The notes under the pieces were generated by a model, which was given only the letters and a program-made list of their open reading frames with translations, was not told the origin of the DNA and ran no database searches. This document shows, piece after piece, positions 24,457 through 36,253 of a DNA stretch of 64,000 nucleotides. Each line of letters starts with the position of its first letter. Position 1 is the stretch's first letter. Location of the stretch: assembly GCA_014529385.2 (NCBI GenBank), contig CM043959.1, positions 15,090,309 through 15,154,308 on the forward strand, written 5' to 3'. This stretch comes from Adiantum capillus-veneris. Its lineage: Eukaryota; Streptophyta; Polypodiopsida; Polypodiales; Pteridaceae. Position numbers and translations under genes: made by a program.

Positions 24457-24854
24457 TATTGGTTTCTCTTTTCTTGCTTAAGAAGAGAGATCCTTAAGTT
24501 GTCCACTGGAAAGGTTGGGCCTGTTTATTGCAATAGGGTAAGTGGGGCATGGATCTATTAACTTGGTTGAGAAGGACTTAGTTCAAGGTACACCGTTGGG
24601 AACTATAGTCTTAATAATGGAGCCTCTCAAGGCTTGCCTTTGGCCTAACCATTGTTGAGCTACGAGCAAGCTCAACAGGAACCATAATCAAATCGAGCAA
24701 AAGTTAGACCCTCTCCACTAGTCTTTGCAATCAATAGTGTCTAAACCACGGGTGTGGCTGCTTGAGAACTAATTTTCAAAGGTAAAGAAGAGTAGCGACT
24801 AAGGTTTTTGAGGGTACCAAAGCACAAAGTGATCTATACATACGTTTAATTAGC

Positions 24855-25775
24855 ATGGCTGACAGTAAAAAAGAGAGTAGAAATAACATTGATAACTTTG
24901 ATTTTTCACATGAAGGTGCTAATGATGATGCCCCCATGTTTGTCAATTATCTTATTACTAGGTTGCATCAAGCTATGGGCAACCCTGCTTTGCAAGCCGA
25001 AGTTGCTCAATAACTTTGTGCTTCTGGGATTTCCCTTCCTCTCCAAGAGGAGAGAGAGCTTAGGAGGACTCTTGATGAGACCCCCAAAAGAAGACTCTCT
25101 CCCATAAGAGAGGAGAAATCCAAAGAACGAGAAAGAAGCAAATCCCTAAGTTCCTCTGAAGATGTGGCACCACGAAGATGGTGGTCTAGACGATTGCCAA
25201 CTCCTCCCAAGAGGAAACGGTCAAAACCCATAGTCCTTATCCTTGTCACTCCAAAAGGGAAGAGAGGAAACAAAGGAAGACAAAGGTAAGAGAGAGGTCA
25301 CCTTCTTCTCCCTCTTCTGCACCTTCCTCCTCTTCCGAATGAAAGCAATAGCCATTCTCCTAGAGAATACAAGAGGGGAGGACATCACAAATCTTACCCT
25401 GCATGGTGGCGAAGGTCCCAAAAGCTCAAGAAGTTCAAAGAGAGAGGAAAGAGTATCTCTTTTCTCACCTATGATGGCACCTTTGGTGCCACCAAAAAAG
25501 TTTTGGCCTTCATCCAGCAGTTTGATGCGGCTTTTGGAGACGAGGGCTTTGCGGAGTCCTCCAAGCTTCACCATGTAGCTATGCACTTCCAGAATTCTGC
25601 TTGTCAATGGTGGGCTAGCCTTCGTGGCAACGACGAAGCCCCAAAGCCATGGAAAACTCTACAAGTTTCCATCATGAAGCAATTCCTTGCAAGCGATGCA
25701 AAGGAAAAAGTGCTTATTGAATGGAGGAGTTTGAAGCTTCTCTCGCATGAGTCCAATACAACTTCCAAGGGATAG
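24855..25775 (+). pseudogene. chromovirus gag
   Basis: From the ATG at 24,855 the frame reads MADSKKESRNNIDNF, then is broken by a stop at about 25,012 and others. The capsid core is clear at 25,460-25,740: FLTYDGTFGATKKVLAFIQQ, ESSKLHHVAMHFQN, ACQWWASLRG and W-K-T-L-Q-V-S-I-M-K-Q-F, the retrotransposon gag pattern. A basic Arg/Ser-rich linker (about 25,040-25,240) precedes it. No zinc knuckle survives. Confidence 0.8.
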
Positions 25776-26230
25776 CAAGCCTCCGTTACTCCCTTGATTG
25801 GGACGTTGAGGCTTCATGTCCAAATCTATGTCGACAAAGAAGACTTCTTCATCTCTCCTCTCCAACATGAGGATGTTATCCTAGGGGCACCATGGTTCAT
25901 CCGCATGCTGACAACATGAAGTTCCCTGAAAGGAGAATCTACTTCACCTATACAGGGAAAAGAGCATGTATATAGATGCTAGTGAGTCTGGTTGTACTAT
26001 ACTACTTGTAAATTCTCTTGCTTTTGACAAATCAATAAAAAGCTCAATTTTTGCGTACATGATTTTTGTCAAAGAGTCCCTAAAAAATCCTAATTTTTCA
26101 TCAAATGTAAATGGTAGGAATCAAGAAGAGTTGGACTTGTCTAATTTTCTAAATGGATTCCATGATGTATTTATCGATGATATCCCTATGAAGTTACCTC
26201 CAAAACGAGGGGATGATGACCATCAAAGTG
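25775..26230 (+). pseudogene. chromovirus protease region
   Basis: The C-terminal protease segment is visible as HEDVILGAPWF followed by M-K-F-P-E-R-R-I-Y-F-T-Y, where chromoviruses have an I-L-G-x-x-W-L/F motif. The catalytic D-S/T-G was not found and seems deleted, because gag and this segment lie unusually close. A linker frame 25,966-26,241 leads to RT. Confidence 0.6.
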
Positions 26231-26250
26231 ACCTCCTATGAGGAAGCTCA

Positions 26251-27123
26251 TTGCCTAGCAAGCCTCCTTATCAAGTTTCCCAAGCTCAACAAGAGGATAT
26301 CATGAGGCAAGTACAAGAATTGGTAGACAAAGGGATGTTGAGTCCTAGATCCTCTCCCTTTTGTTCTCTAGTCATTTTAGTGCAAAAGAAAGATGGTACA
26401 TACCGCATGTGTGTGGACTCGAGCACTAAACCATATCACTATCAAAAACATATTTCCCGTACGTCGGGTAGAAGATCTGTTTGATAAGCTGCAAGGCTCT
26501 ACCTATTTCAGTAGGATTGAACTTAAAAGTGGCTATCATCAAATAAGGATAGTGAATGAAGATATCCTAAATAAAGACCATGTTCCGTACAACGGTTGGT
26601 CTTTATGGATATCTAGTCATGCCTTTTGGCTTGACTAATGCACCAACCATGTTCAATCATTTAATGGAGAAAATATTTAGACCCTACCAAAAATTCACTA
26701 GAGTGCTCTCTGATGATATCATCATCTGCTCCAAGTCCAACACAAGTAACATCTCCGGGCGATTTTCAAGATTTGAGGGATAACAAGCTTTTTATCAATC
26801 AAAAGAAGAGCAAATTTTTTCTTCAAGAGATTCAATACTTAGGTCATATTATTTCTCAAGATGGTATTTGTATGGATCCATCAAAGTTGGAGGTAATAAA
26901 AGCATGGCCTAATCCAAGGAATCTACATGAGCTAAGAAGCTTTATATGTATATGTGCATACTATAGAAGCTTCATAGCAAAATTCTCTCAAATAGCAGGA
27001 CCATTACATGACTTAACAAAGAAAAACGTTAAGTGCTCATGGATTGTTAAGGAGCAAAATGCTTTTGACAAGCTCAATGAGAAGCTTACCTCCCAACCAG
27101 TCCTTATGCTTTCGGATCTCTAA
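26251..27123 (+). pseudogene. chromovirus reverse transcriptase
   Basis: Overlapping frames give PPYQVSQAQQEDIMRQVQEL, SSPFCSLVILVQKKDGTYRM, the first catalytic block as F-S-R-I-E-L-K-S-G-Y-H-Q-I (Asp replaced by Glu), MPFGLTNAPTMFNHLM, the active-site box VLSDDIIICSK, and the thumb motif FFLQEIQYLGHIISQDGI with LRSFICICAYYRSFI. At least three frameshifts separate them. The substitution of the first catalytic Asp plus the frameshifts make it non-functional. Confidence 0.85.
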
Positions 27124-27480
27124 AATCCATTTGAGGTCCAATGTGATGCTTGTGGTGATTGCCTTGGAGCAGTCTTGCTTCAAGAAGGGCATGCCATATC
27201 ATATGAGATCCAAAGGCTCAATGCCGATGAGCGAGTCTTGGGCATATACAAAAAGGAGCTTTTAGATGTTCTACATGCTCTAGACACATTGAAGCACTAT
27301 CTATTGGGGACTCCATTTATTTTACAAACAAACCACCAAAGTCTCAAGTACTTCATGATGCAAACCAAGATTTCTGACAAACAAATGAAGTAGAAAAATT
27401 TACTTTCGCAATTTTATATTCATATTGCTCACATTTTTGGTTAGCACAATCAAGTGGCCGATGCACTTTCACGACGACCA
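27124..27480 (+). pseudogene. chromovirus RNase H
   Basis: Motifs are F-E-V-Q-C-D-A-C-G-D-C-L-G-A-V-L-L-Q-E-G-H, RLNADERVLGIYKKELLDVL, L-Q-T-N-H-Q-S-L-K-Y and N-Q-V-A-D-A-L-S-R-R-P, the Ty3/gypsy RNase H order. A stop at 27,121 and a frame change separate it from RT; a further stop lies near 27,391. Confidence 0.8.
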
Positions 27481-28742
27481 AAAGTTAATGCGGTGTCTAT
27501 AGAAACTCACAATGATCTATCTTCTATGATAAATGAATATGCTACTAATCCCAACTTTAGAGACAAAATGTTAGCCCTTGCTTTGGGGAAAAAAGAGGAA
27601 CCATTCACTTTGCAGGATGGTTATCTTCTCCATGGCAATATGCTATGTGGTACCCACTCCCTTCATGAGAAAGTTATGTATGAATCCCATGCTCCTCCCT
27701 ATGCGGGGCATAGAGGCATTCAACCTACTCTTCAAGAAGTAGGACGTACTTCTATTGGCCCACCATGAAAGTGGACATACAAGATTATGTTCCCAAATGT
27801 GTGGTATGCCAATACCGAGTATGATAAAGACTAAGTATGATAGAGGGAAGCAACCTGGATTACTCCAGCCATTGTCTATCCCAAATTCACCATGAGAGAG
27901 TATATCCATGGATTTGATCTTTGGATTATCCACGTCCATCCATGGGAATCCGGGAATATGGACAATAGTCGACAAGCTTAGCAAGCAAGCACACTTTATT
28001 CCTGTCAAAAAGACTATTAAGGCACACCAAATGGCAACTCTCTTTTTATCTCAGATTTTCAAACACCATGGATTGCCAACATCCATCATTTCAGATAGAG
28101 ATCCTAGAATGACCCAAATTTTTTGGAAAGGTCGCTTTGAAAATCTAGGTACAAGATTGAATTTCTCTTTGGCCTATCACCCACAAATGGATGGCCAAAG
28201 TGAGATATCCAATCTTACAATAATCGATCTACTAAAGACTTATGTTATAGAAGTAAAATCAACGCTCACAATGGGAAAAGTATTTACCCCTTGTAGAGTA
28301 TGCGTACAATAATACTGTCCATACTTCTATGGGAAAAGAGCCTTATGAAATCATAGACGGAAGACCTAAAAGTCCCTTGCTGCTTAAAGTACATGGGAAG
28401 ATCTTCGTTGCCGATGAGTATAGCCATGAACTACAAGAATATTTCCAAAAGATTAAGGAGGCTATATTCATCTCACAACAAAGGCAAATAGTTACTATTG
28501 ACAAGCATAGAAGGGCCTTAATGTTTAAAGAAAATGATTGGGTCTTACTTAAGTTTCCCAAGGCTCAATTGAGGCAAACAATGAGCAAAAATCGTACGGG
28601 CCATCAAAAGTATTATGCTAAACTAGCAAAAAGATACTATGGTCCTTTTCAAATCTTGAAGCCAATCAATGAGACGACTTATCAACTTAAGCTGCCCAAC
28701 CATTGGCTCATACACAATGCTTTTCATGTTGAGCCTACTTAA
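27454..28742 (+). pseudogene. chromovirus integrase
   Basis: A zinc-binding region (Y-E-S-H near 27,680 and H-R-G near 27,710, the later Cys pair decayed) precedes the DDE core: MDLIFGLSTSIHGNPGIWTI, TSIISDRDPRMTQIFWK and YHPQMDGQSEISN, with both Asp and the Glu still readable. The C-terminal part has NDWVLLKFPKAQLRQ, AKRYYGPFQIL and HNAFHVEPT, typical of chromovirus integrase. Stops around 27,768-27,860 and near 28,310 break the frame. Confidence 0.85.
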
Positions 28743-28990
28743 GCCCTACAAAGGAGAGCCACCAAGTGAACCAATTATTGAAGACCCTCTTGAAATCAAA
28801 GACCAAGAAGAGGTGTTACAACTCAAAGCTATCCTTCGGTATGAAGATAAGGTACTACGACATGGTAAGATTATTCGACGGTAACTTATTAAGTTCAAAA
28901 GTTATCCTTTCGAAGATGCTAGATGGATGCAAGGAATACAACTTAAGGATAGTATGAACCTTGTCAATGCTTACAATGCTACATTAGAGT
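28733..28990 (+). pseudogene. chromodomain at the end of pol
   Basis: After the integrase C-terminus the frame reads L-K-A-I-L-R-Y-E-D-K-V-L-R-H-G-K-I-I-R-R, a stop, then LIKFKSYPFEDARWMQ. The pattern I-L-x-x-R/E-x-x-x-L-R, Y-L-I-K-W/F-K-x-Y-P-x-E-D-A-x-W is that of a retrotransposon chromodomain, which directs integration to chosen chromatin. It supports a chromovirus assignment. Confidence 0.7.
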
Positions 28991-29251
28991 AAGCAAATGT
29001 ACAGGTTTCTTTTAAATGATCAATGTTTTTGTCTTATGAGACCAAATCTCTTTTTATTGTGCACAAATTTAAGTAGTATGCATGCTTAGAATCATGTTTG
29101 TGATGACAACGTCTCTCAAACACCAAGTAAAATTTATCAATCTACTTGGGAGAATGAAATGGACTAAAGAGCAGACATTCTTGCCACAGCTACGTCTCCC
29201 AAGCACCAAATAGATTAGTCATCGATCTTGGAATGATGTCGTAGGGTAAAA

Positions 29252-30115
29252 TGTCATAAAATCTAATATCTAACCAACCCAAATGATTTTCTCATATTAA
29301 ACTGATCATTTAATGTGGGAGAATAAACGAGAATAAAAGTTAGAATATAGACATGTGCTTACAGATCTATCTCAACACAGGGCCAATGGTAAAGGGGTCC
29401 GAATGAGAGATGGTCTGTCAAAGAGAAAGGCTAGTTAATGGAGCTCAAAGACCTTAGGATTAGCTTCATTAAATACCTCCAATGGTTAGTGTTAAATGTC
29501 CTTTGAACTTAGGCAAGCTAGGGATGTACTTGAGGTGGGAACCCAGCCCAAGCTGGAGGTGCTTACTAAGGTGCTTGAGGTTTTTGTCCTACTTGCTGAC
29601 TAAGGTGCTTGTCGTGCTTGTTGCTGACTAAAGTGCTTGAGGTGCTTAATGACTAAGGTGCTAAGGTGCTCCATGACTAAGGTGCTTAATGACTAAGGTG
29701 CTTGAGGGGTTAAGGTGCTCAAAATTCAAAGCATATACCTACTCATGAGAGGGCGAGCCCTCTTTGTAGGATCTAGAGAGAGAGCACACACACCCTCACA
29801 CAAGGCAAGCTTGGTACAAAGAAAGCAAATAGGACACTTGTCAAGATCCTCTTGATGTTGCCCTCATAGTGTGCCTAAACCTATTGGTTGGCCTCCCAAG
29901 TGGTCCAATGATAATTTAAGTTAATCTAATTAATTGTTTATGCATTTATCAAGTCCTCTCTCTCAAAGGGGAAAGAGGGAAACTTGTCCTAAGGCTACCC
30001 TTGTTGCTTGATATGCCTTAAGCATGTGATTGGCCAAGCTTGAGGAGGTGCAATTAAGTGCAAGCTAGTGCTAGAAGAGGGGGTCGACCAAAGCAAGGAG
30101 GGGGCTAGCTTGGGG

Positions 30116-30149
<34 letters not shown>

Positions 30150-30848
30150 ACACACACACGCACGCTCATTGTGTGAGTCACAAAGTGCAAGAGCTCCATC
30201 TCCTTCTCCAAGCTTGTAGAGAAGTTGAGAGCCTACACCAACACTCTTGGCTATGGAATGCAAATCCAACCAAGAGCTATGCTTCAATGCTTAAGCTTTC
30301 CATCTTGTCCATCTTCATTACTATGCTATTATGTATGCTAGAAAGGAGAGTGATGATAAGTGAGGAATCATCTTTTTCTCCTATGAATGTTTCTTCTTCC
30401 TCTTCCCTATCCTCATTCCCCGCTAGCTCTCTCCACCTTTGAAGGTGTTTGAGGCCTTAGGATTGAGGCCGGGGATGGGTAATGCTTTTTACAAAGTCTA
30501 TGTTATGCTCGTGATGCTTGAAGATTTCATCTTCATTTGCATCACCTAGATCACTTAAAAAGTTTATTGTCCCAAGTCTCTCTTGATGGGAGAATCTATA
30601 ATACAAAAGCCTATTGGAGGGGGGACCAGCTCCACATAATTCCAGTCCTCAATTGTTGTCAAGTTCTCTAAACTCTCTCTCTCTCTCTTGCAAAAGTGTT
30701 GTTCATGCCAAGTTAATTAAGTACTATGGATATGTTGCTACTGCTAATTAAGTTCATCCTCTATGTTCTCAAAGTAGTCTCACAAAAATGCTTACTCTAG
30801 TTCTCTTTATTATGCTATTTTCAAATTTCATAGGCCATTTCCATTACA
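29252..30848 (+). repeat. 3' LTR of the chromovirus
   Basis: This 1,597-bp LTR starts TGTCATAAAATC and ends CCATTACA. It is about 100 bp longer than the 5' LTR, mainly because of extra AAGGTGCTT-type units (29,545-29,725) and an expanded (CA)n at 30,119-30,148 that is short and interrupted in the 5' LTR. The preceding GTAGGGTAAAA is a weak polypurine tract. Confidence 0.88.
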
Positions 30849-32099
30849 AATTCATCCAAAGGATTTTTTTTCTAAAACTCATATAACTTTTACTATAATA
30901 TGATTTTGGTGAAAGACTAAACAAGCATTGGCCGGTGACATGTGTTTGATGATTCATTGATTTATGCTTTATGGTGGCATATGTATTGCATCTTCACAAA
31001 TTCTATAGCTAACTTAGGCTTCGAGGCTTTTGAAATTTAGGATTTCTTGTAAAAACCATGGCACTATGAATATCTCAATACGTTTCCCACGGTCTTATAT
31101 CGCGTTTTATAAAGAGAGAGTCGAAAATGGACTGGAAGAGAGAGGAGGGCGAAGGGGAGGGTTTGTATTTCAAATATTACCATGTTTATTATCATATCTA
31201 TTATTGTATTATAGACTGTGATATTACCGCGTCTATTGCTTAACCCAAATTAGGCGCTTAAGCATTCAAATTTTGGTGTTTCCCTCTACTTTTCTTGTGA
31301 AAACAAATTAAACAACACAATATAAAATTTCAATAACCCAGATTACTCACTTAAACATTCAAATTTTGGTGGTTCCCTCTACTTTGCTTGTGAAAACAAA
31401 TTGAACAACACTATATAAAATTTCAATAATATGAGAAAAATAATATCTAAACATAAAACAATAGCTAACATGAAACTACGAAAAGCTTGCTCTATCTTAA
31501 AATTATGAATACGCCTCCATGTAAAGCAAGCACTGTCATAGATGAGAAGTCAAACATGTATGGCCGAAGGGTGGATCGTGCAAGAGGCATTTGTTTACAA
31601 CTTGGAGTATTTGGCACAAGTTGATCCCTCGATGCCTCGCATGTGGCCAGACAAGGAGGATGCAGAATGACCTCACACTTGCCAAGTGGAAAAGGAAAAT
31701 TATTTAACATGGATATGGATCTATCTCGAGTAGTCAATAACTTTTGTATCCTCAATGCAAAGGTTACGAAAGTGGGTGGACTTGTGGAAAATGGAAAAGG
31801 CAAGGCGTTTGCAGGAGAGGGAAGCATGGAAGCAAGCATATGGAGGCTGAAGAGCACCCCCAATACCTAGATACCTTGCATGTTTCCTAGATCTCATTAG
31901 TGCCAAGTGGATTTATGAGAGAATGACCGAAGCAAAATCACTCGGAGAAGACATCACTGACAAAGAATGGAAGTATGCTTGAGGTTGCGTACCAAAGGTA
32001 GAGTACTCATATACTTAAACCGTATTGTATAGTTTTTCTTGATTTTATATTTTGTAGTGCCTTTCCTTTAACTCTATGTAGTCAAAGGGTCGACACTTT
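30849..32099. repeat. gene-poor stretch with a 76-bp direct repeat
   Basis: A segment with TTCAAATTTTGGTG and GTGAAAACAAATT at 31,263-31,338 recurs at 31,356-31,431 with about 90% identity, offset 93 bp. Broken open frames at 31,640-32,000 could be the upstream part of the CACTA relic that follows, but no motif was recognised in them. Confidence 0.55.
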
Positions 32100-32700
32100 T
32101 GTACACGTCACATTGATGAGTGTTGGACCACCATGGAATGTGGTATCATGGGCAACTTTGACACAAATGGTGATGAAGCCAGGTACTGTGGGACTATTGA
32201 AAGGATACCAAAGGTTAATTTACCTTTCATACCTTCATCTTCAAGTGCAAGTGGTTTGCAAATGTGTCTAGACGGCATGAGAATGGCCTTTACATGGTGG
32301 ACTCTAGTGTGCATCACACAGGGAGGTATGAATTTAGTTTTGCCATGCAATTGTGAACAGGTGAGTGACTACTTTCTTTACCCTCTCTTGCTTGTATCAT
32401 TAATTATACCAATGTTACTCACTTTGAGCTTCTCTTCTATTGGTCATATTTATCCTAGCAATCCACCAACCAAAACTTTGGTTCGTAGTTCTCGTAACAC
32501 CTTGGGGATGAACCATTTTTGTCACTAATGAAGTGGAGACCATCTTGACCCGCTACCACCTACTACTTTGGCTGAAGGGGAGACAGAGGAGAGAGGGATC
32601 AATGATTCAAGTCCCACGGCGATAAGTCTTAGCGAGGATGATTGTTATTATGATAATGATGATGAGATGCAGGATGAATAATTCAAAAATGATGAAGCCA
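32100..32700 (+). pseudogene. CACTA tnp2 C-terminal (DUF4216-like) relic
   Basis: Frames give A-R-Y-C-G-T-I-E-R-I then, after a shift, F-H-T-F-I-F-K-C-K-W-F-A-N-V, E-N-G-L-Y-M-V-D-S-S and H-H-T-G-R-Y-E-F. This follows the DUF4216 pattern (Y-G-x-I-x-x-I, F-x-C-x-W, G-x-x-x-V-D/N) that ends plant CACTA transposases; the better preserved copy at 56,533-56,979 has the same order. An acidic tail (LSEDDCYYDNDDEMQDE) follows. Frameshifts and stops show decay. Confidence 0.45.
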
Positions 32701-33445
32701 ACACATCCACAAATGACAATTCTATTTATCTCTTTATTGATTTAGGAGCCATGGGCTATTATCATACTAGAAGTATCTCTCATAAATAGAGAGTACTTTG
32801 TTATTCATAATGGTCAAATTGCTCATATTCTATTGAATTTTTGCTAGAATATATATTTTAAATTCTGCCTTTATAATATCTTACAATGATTGCTAATATC
32901 TCATGAATAGATGTGTATTTCAAGAAAAAGCTAGTACCATGGATTTTACTTACAAACTTATAGCTAGGATGCATACTTGTACAAACCAAACCAAGATGGC
33001 AGTTATCAATTAGAAAATGGAATTAGAACATGAAAAACAGAAACTGGAGTACCTTGTAACTAATCATAAAAAACCATTGTCTAGAACTAGACCATATCTT
33101 GCCCGACTGGCCAAGAAAGTTGTAATATATCCAGAATAAAATGTACTGACATTTAGTGTGAGTATTTTTTTTGGGATTGATAGCGATAACAAGCGCGCTG
33201 AGGTTACGTTGTACCTATCTTCCCGCAATGTCAGAATGTGTTCTACTGCATCTGTATAGTTGGATGGTGGCATGTATAAACCTCAATCTTGTTCCTTAGA
33301 GGATTCATCGCCACAACCTTGTTACCTTGCTGTTGTATTTGGGTCTTTATTAATAAACATGGTTGTCATATTTCACAATGGTTTTGTACTTTGTTGGTAT
33401 TGAATGTAATTTAATTATACAGTTTGTATATTAAAGGGGATTTAA
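32701..33445. other. stretch with no recognisable gene
   Basis: AT-rich sequence without supported coding or element ends. Confidence 0.35.
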
Positions 33446-33447
33446 AC

Positions 33448-33450
33448 ACA

Positions 33451-33501
<51 letters not shown>

Positions 33502-33645
33502 TTCTAGGTCATTTGGGAAGGCGTCTTTGAAGGGGGGCTTACCGTGATCGACATAGGATGCTCAACCTAATGGTCAACCATCTCTACAACTTAAGGTAAT
33601 CACATAACCTCCCCCCTCTTTCCCTATTGTATTCTACTTCGCACG

Positions 33646-33711
<66 letters not shown>
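33448..33711. repeat. two (CA)n microsatellites
   Basis: CA runs at 33,448-33,500 and 33,650-33,711 flank about 150 bp of ordinary sequence. Confidence 0.95.
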
Positions 33712-33713
<2 letters not shown>

Positions 33714-33954
33714 TACATGTGTAAAGATAGTAACAATAGGAGATTAAGAAGTGCACATACCTCATTCATTTGACCGATTGATGCAATAGGGATTATCGTT
33801 GATGATTTTTTAATGTAGGTTGCTTAGTGAAGTAGATAAATCTTATCGCGTGTCGTTGTAAACTTTTTTTTTTTGTTTGGAACTTGATACTGGAGTAGCT
33901 TTCTTTGCAAATGGATGTAAGTGTAGATTTCTATGCAAATGGATTGTGATTAGA

Positions 33955-34332
33955 ATAGAAAAAGTAATAGGTTAAAGTAAATAAAAGAGGAAAAAGTTGA
34001 GAAATAAAAGAGGAAGAGTAGAGAAAGAAATAGAGTTTTAAAAATAATAGATAAAAATAGTAAAATGGAAAGAGAAAAGTAGAGGGAGAGAGGGAGAGAG
34101 AGATTAAAGGGAAATAGAAGAGTTATAAAAAATAAATCATCTTTGGTTTATATAGATATAGTAAAGAGGGAAAAAGGATAGAGAGAGCAATAAATAAAAA
34201 GTTGGAGATAGAAAAAGGGAGAAAGATAGAAATAGAAAAAGGGAGAGAGAGATAGAGATAGAGAAAGAGGGAAAAAGAGAGATAGAGGAGAGGGAAAGAG
34301 AGAGGTAGGGAGAGATAGAGAGGGAGGGAGAG

Positions 34333-34391
<59 letters not shown>

Positions 34392-34698
34392 CGAAAGAGG
34401 GAAAGAGAGAGACAGAGGGAGAGGAAAAGAGAGAGGGAGGGAGAGATAGAGAAAGAGATGGAGAGGGATAAAGGGAAGGAGAGATAGAGAAAGAGGAAAA
34501 AATAGAGATAGAGGGAGAGGGAAAGAGAGAGGGAGAGAGAGATAGAGAAAGGGAGAAGGAGATAGAGAAAGAGGGAAAGAGAGAGGGAGATAGATAAAGA
34601 GGGAAAGAGAGAGGGAGGGAGAGATATATAAAGAGAGGGAGAGGGGAGATAGAGAAGGAGAGGGAAAGAGGGGGAGAGAGATAGAGAAAGAGAGGGAG

Positions 34699-34759
<61 letters not shown>

Positions 34760-34825
34760 GAGAGAGAGGGAGAGAGATAGAGATATGGATAGAGGGAGAG
34801 AAAGAGAGTAGAGAGGAGAAATAAG
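33955..34825. repeat. 0.9-kb polypurine (GA-rich) low-complexity tract
   Basis: The plus strand is almost all A and G, with sparse T mainly in GATAG and ATA. It is built of irregular units such as GAGAGATAGAGAAAGAGGGA, with pure (GA)n at 34,337-34,382 and 34,705-34,753. Strand asymmetry on this scale favours triplex or R-loop structure. It does not code for a plausible protein. Confidence 0.92.
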
Positions 34826-34904
34826 AGTAGATAAATCTCTTATTTATCGCTCTTGAATCTATTGCACTCCCTCTCTCTACTTTATAGAGAGAGTGTAGAC
34901 ATAG

Positions 34905-35290
34905 ATAGTCACAGATTAGAGCATAGGTTTCTTTCCTCTTTACCTAAGAAGAGATGCACTCCTCTAATCTATGAAAGGTTGGAGTTGTTCACTGCAATAG
35001 GGTAAGTAGGACTGGGATTTATTACCTGGGTTTGCACATCTTTTTACAGGGTTTGCGGGACACCACCGAGAACTCTGGTCTTAGTAATGGAGTCTTTTTA
35101 GACTTTCCTATGGCTTAACCATTATTGAGCTATTAGCAAGCTCGTCGATAGGAATCGGTGCCAACTTAGCACTGCTAAACCCATTCCACTACTCTTTGCA
35201 ATAAACGATATTATAAACCACGGGTGTAGTTACTTGGGTGTATTTTTTTGAAGGCTAATAGAAGTAGAAACCGATGCTTTAATCTCTATC
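34905..35290 (+). repeat. 5' leader relic of a chromovirus related to the 22.9-kb element
   Basis: The order CAGATTAGAGC, AGGTTTCTTT, AAGAAGAGA, GCAATAGGGTAAGT, CTTAGTAATGGAG, CCATTATTGAGCTA, ACCACGGGTGTAG matches the untranslated leader of the element at 24,445-24,790. It would begin at a decayed primer-binding site near 34,910. No gag follows because the copia relic begins here. Confidence 0.6.
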
Positions 35291-35313
35291 TATCTCTACC
35301 CCCCTCTATACAT

Positions 35314-35350
<37 letters not shown>

Positions 35351-35383
35351 ATCAGTCTTTGGGAGCATACATGGTGTGTCTCT

Positions 35384-35387
<4 letters not shown>

Positions 35388-35457
<70 letters not shown>
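35388..35457. repeat. (CT)n microsatellite inside the 5' copia LTR
   Basis: The 3' LTR has only a short interrupted CT run at the same place (about 38,275-38,296), so the tract expanded after insertion. Confidence 0.9.
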
Positions 35458-35458
<1 letters not shown>

Positions 35459-35467
35459 ATCTCAACA

Positions 35468-35479
35468 TGGTATCAAAGC
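35468..35479 (+). other. copia primer-binding site
   Basis: TGGTATCAAAGC, one mismatch from the initiator-Met tRNA complement TGGTATCAGAGC, directly follows the LTR end CTCAACA. Confidence 0.8.
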
Positions 35480-36253
35480 GGCAATGATCGCGCGACAATT
35501 CAATTCATGGTAACAAAACAGAGTATGCCTATGCGATTCGCATGTAAGATTCAAAATTGCTACAAATTTTATTTTTGAGGATTGATTCTTATTAAATGTA
35601 GTTGTTTTGTTAAGAAGAATACGATTAGTATTTTTTGTGGTATTTATTGCTAATTGATATGGTGAATCGTTGATTACGTTTGCTTGTTGATTTGTATTTT
35701 GACACCCTCAATTTTGTCTCAATTTTCGGGGGTCTTCTGCTCAAAATTTGGAGAAATGGAAAAAGCGGAATGGAGCAACTCAATGGTACTTTTCATCCAA
35801 AACTTGTTCCTCTCCTCACTCTCTTCGATTTGAGTCTAGGGTTTGCATCAATCGGAATTTGCAGCATAAAATTATGTTGTTTTTACTACAATCGAGCTTG
35901 ACGGAGGTTCCATCCTCGTGCGTCTTCGTGAAGCATCCGCGATCGTTTTTCTAATTTTGGTGTCAACTTTCTTGAGCAAATTTAGTGTTTTGCTATTCAT
36001 ATTGGGACCGTCAATCTTGAGTCTCACGTCGTGTCTCAACACGTCACTCTCTTTTACGGACTCTTTTATTAATAACGTCTCCTTTTTTTTGGGTGACGTC
36101 CCTCACATATTTGGACGTTTGTTGAGCATCCTTCTTGCGTTTATCATTGGCAGAACACAATCGTGATATTTCTCTTATTTTCAATTGTAGCCTTCACCAT
36201 ATATGGTGTGTAGATTTTGTGATCTTATCTTATACGTCTTCTCACAACCAGAT

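Larger units (their letters stand above)
22947..30848 (+). mobile_element. Ty3/gypsy chromovirus LTR retrotransposon (~7.9 kb), inactive
   Basis: Long LTRs lie at 22,947-24,443 and 29,252-30,848. The 5' LTR is followed after one base by TGGAATCAGAGC, one mismatch from the initiator-Met tRNA primer-binding site. Flanks ACTTC (22,942-22,946) and AATTC (30,849-30,853) are a probable 5-bp target duplication with one change. Gag, protease, RT, RNase H, integrase and a terminal chromodomain follow in plant chromovirus order. Many stops and frameshifts show it is an old, dead copy. Confidence 0.9.
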
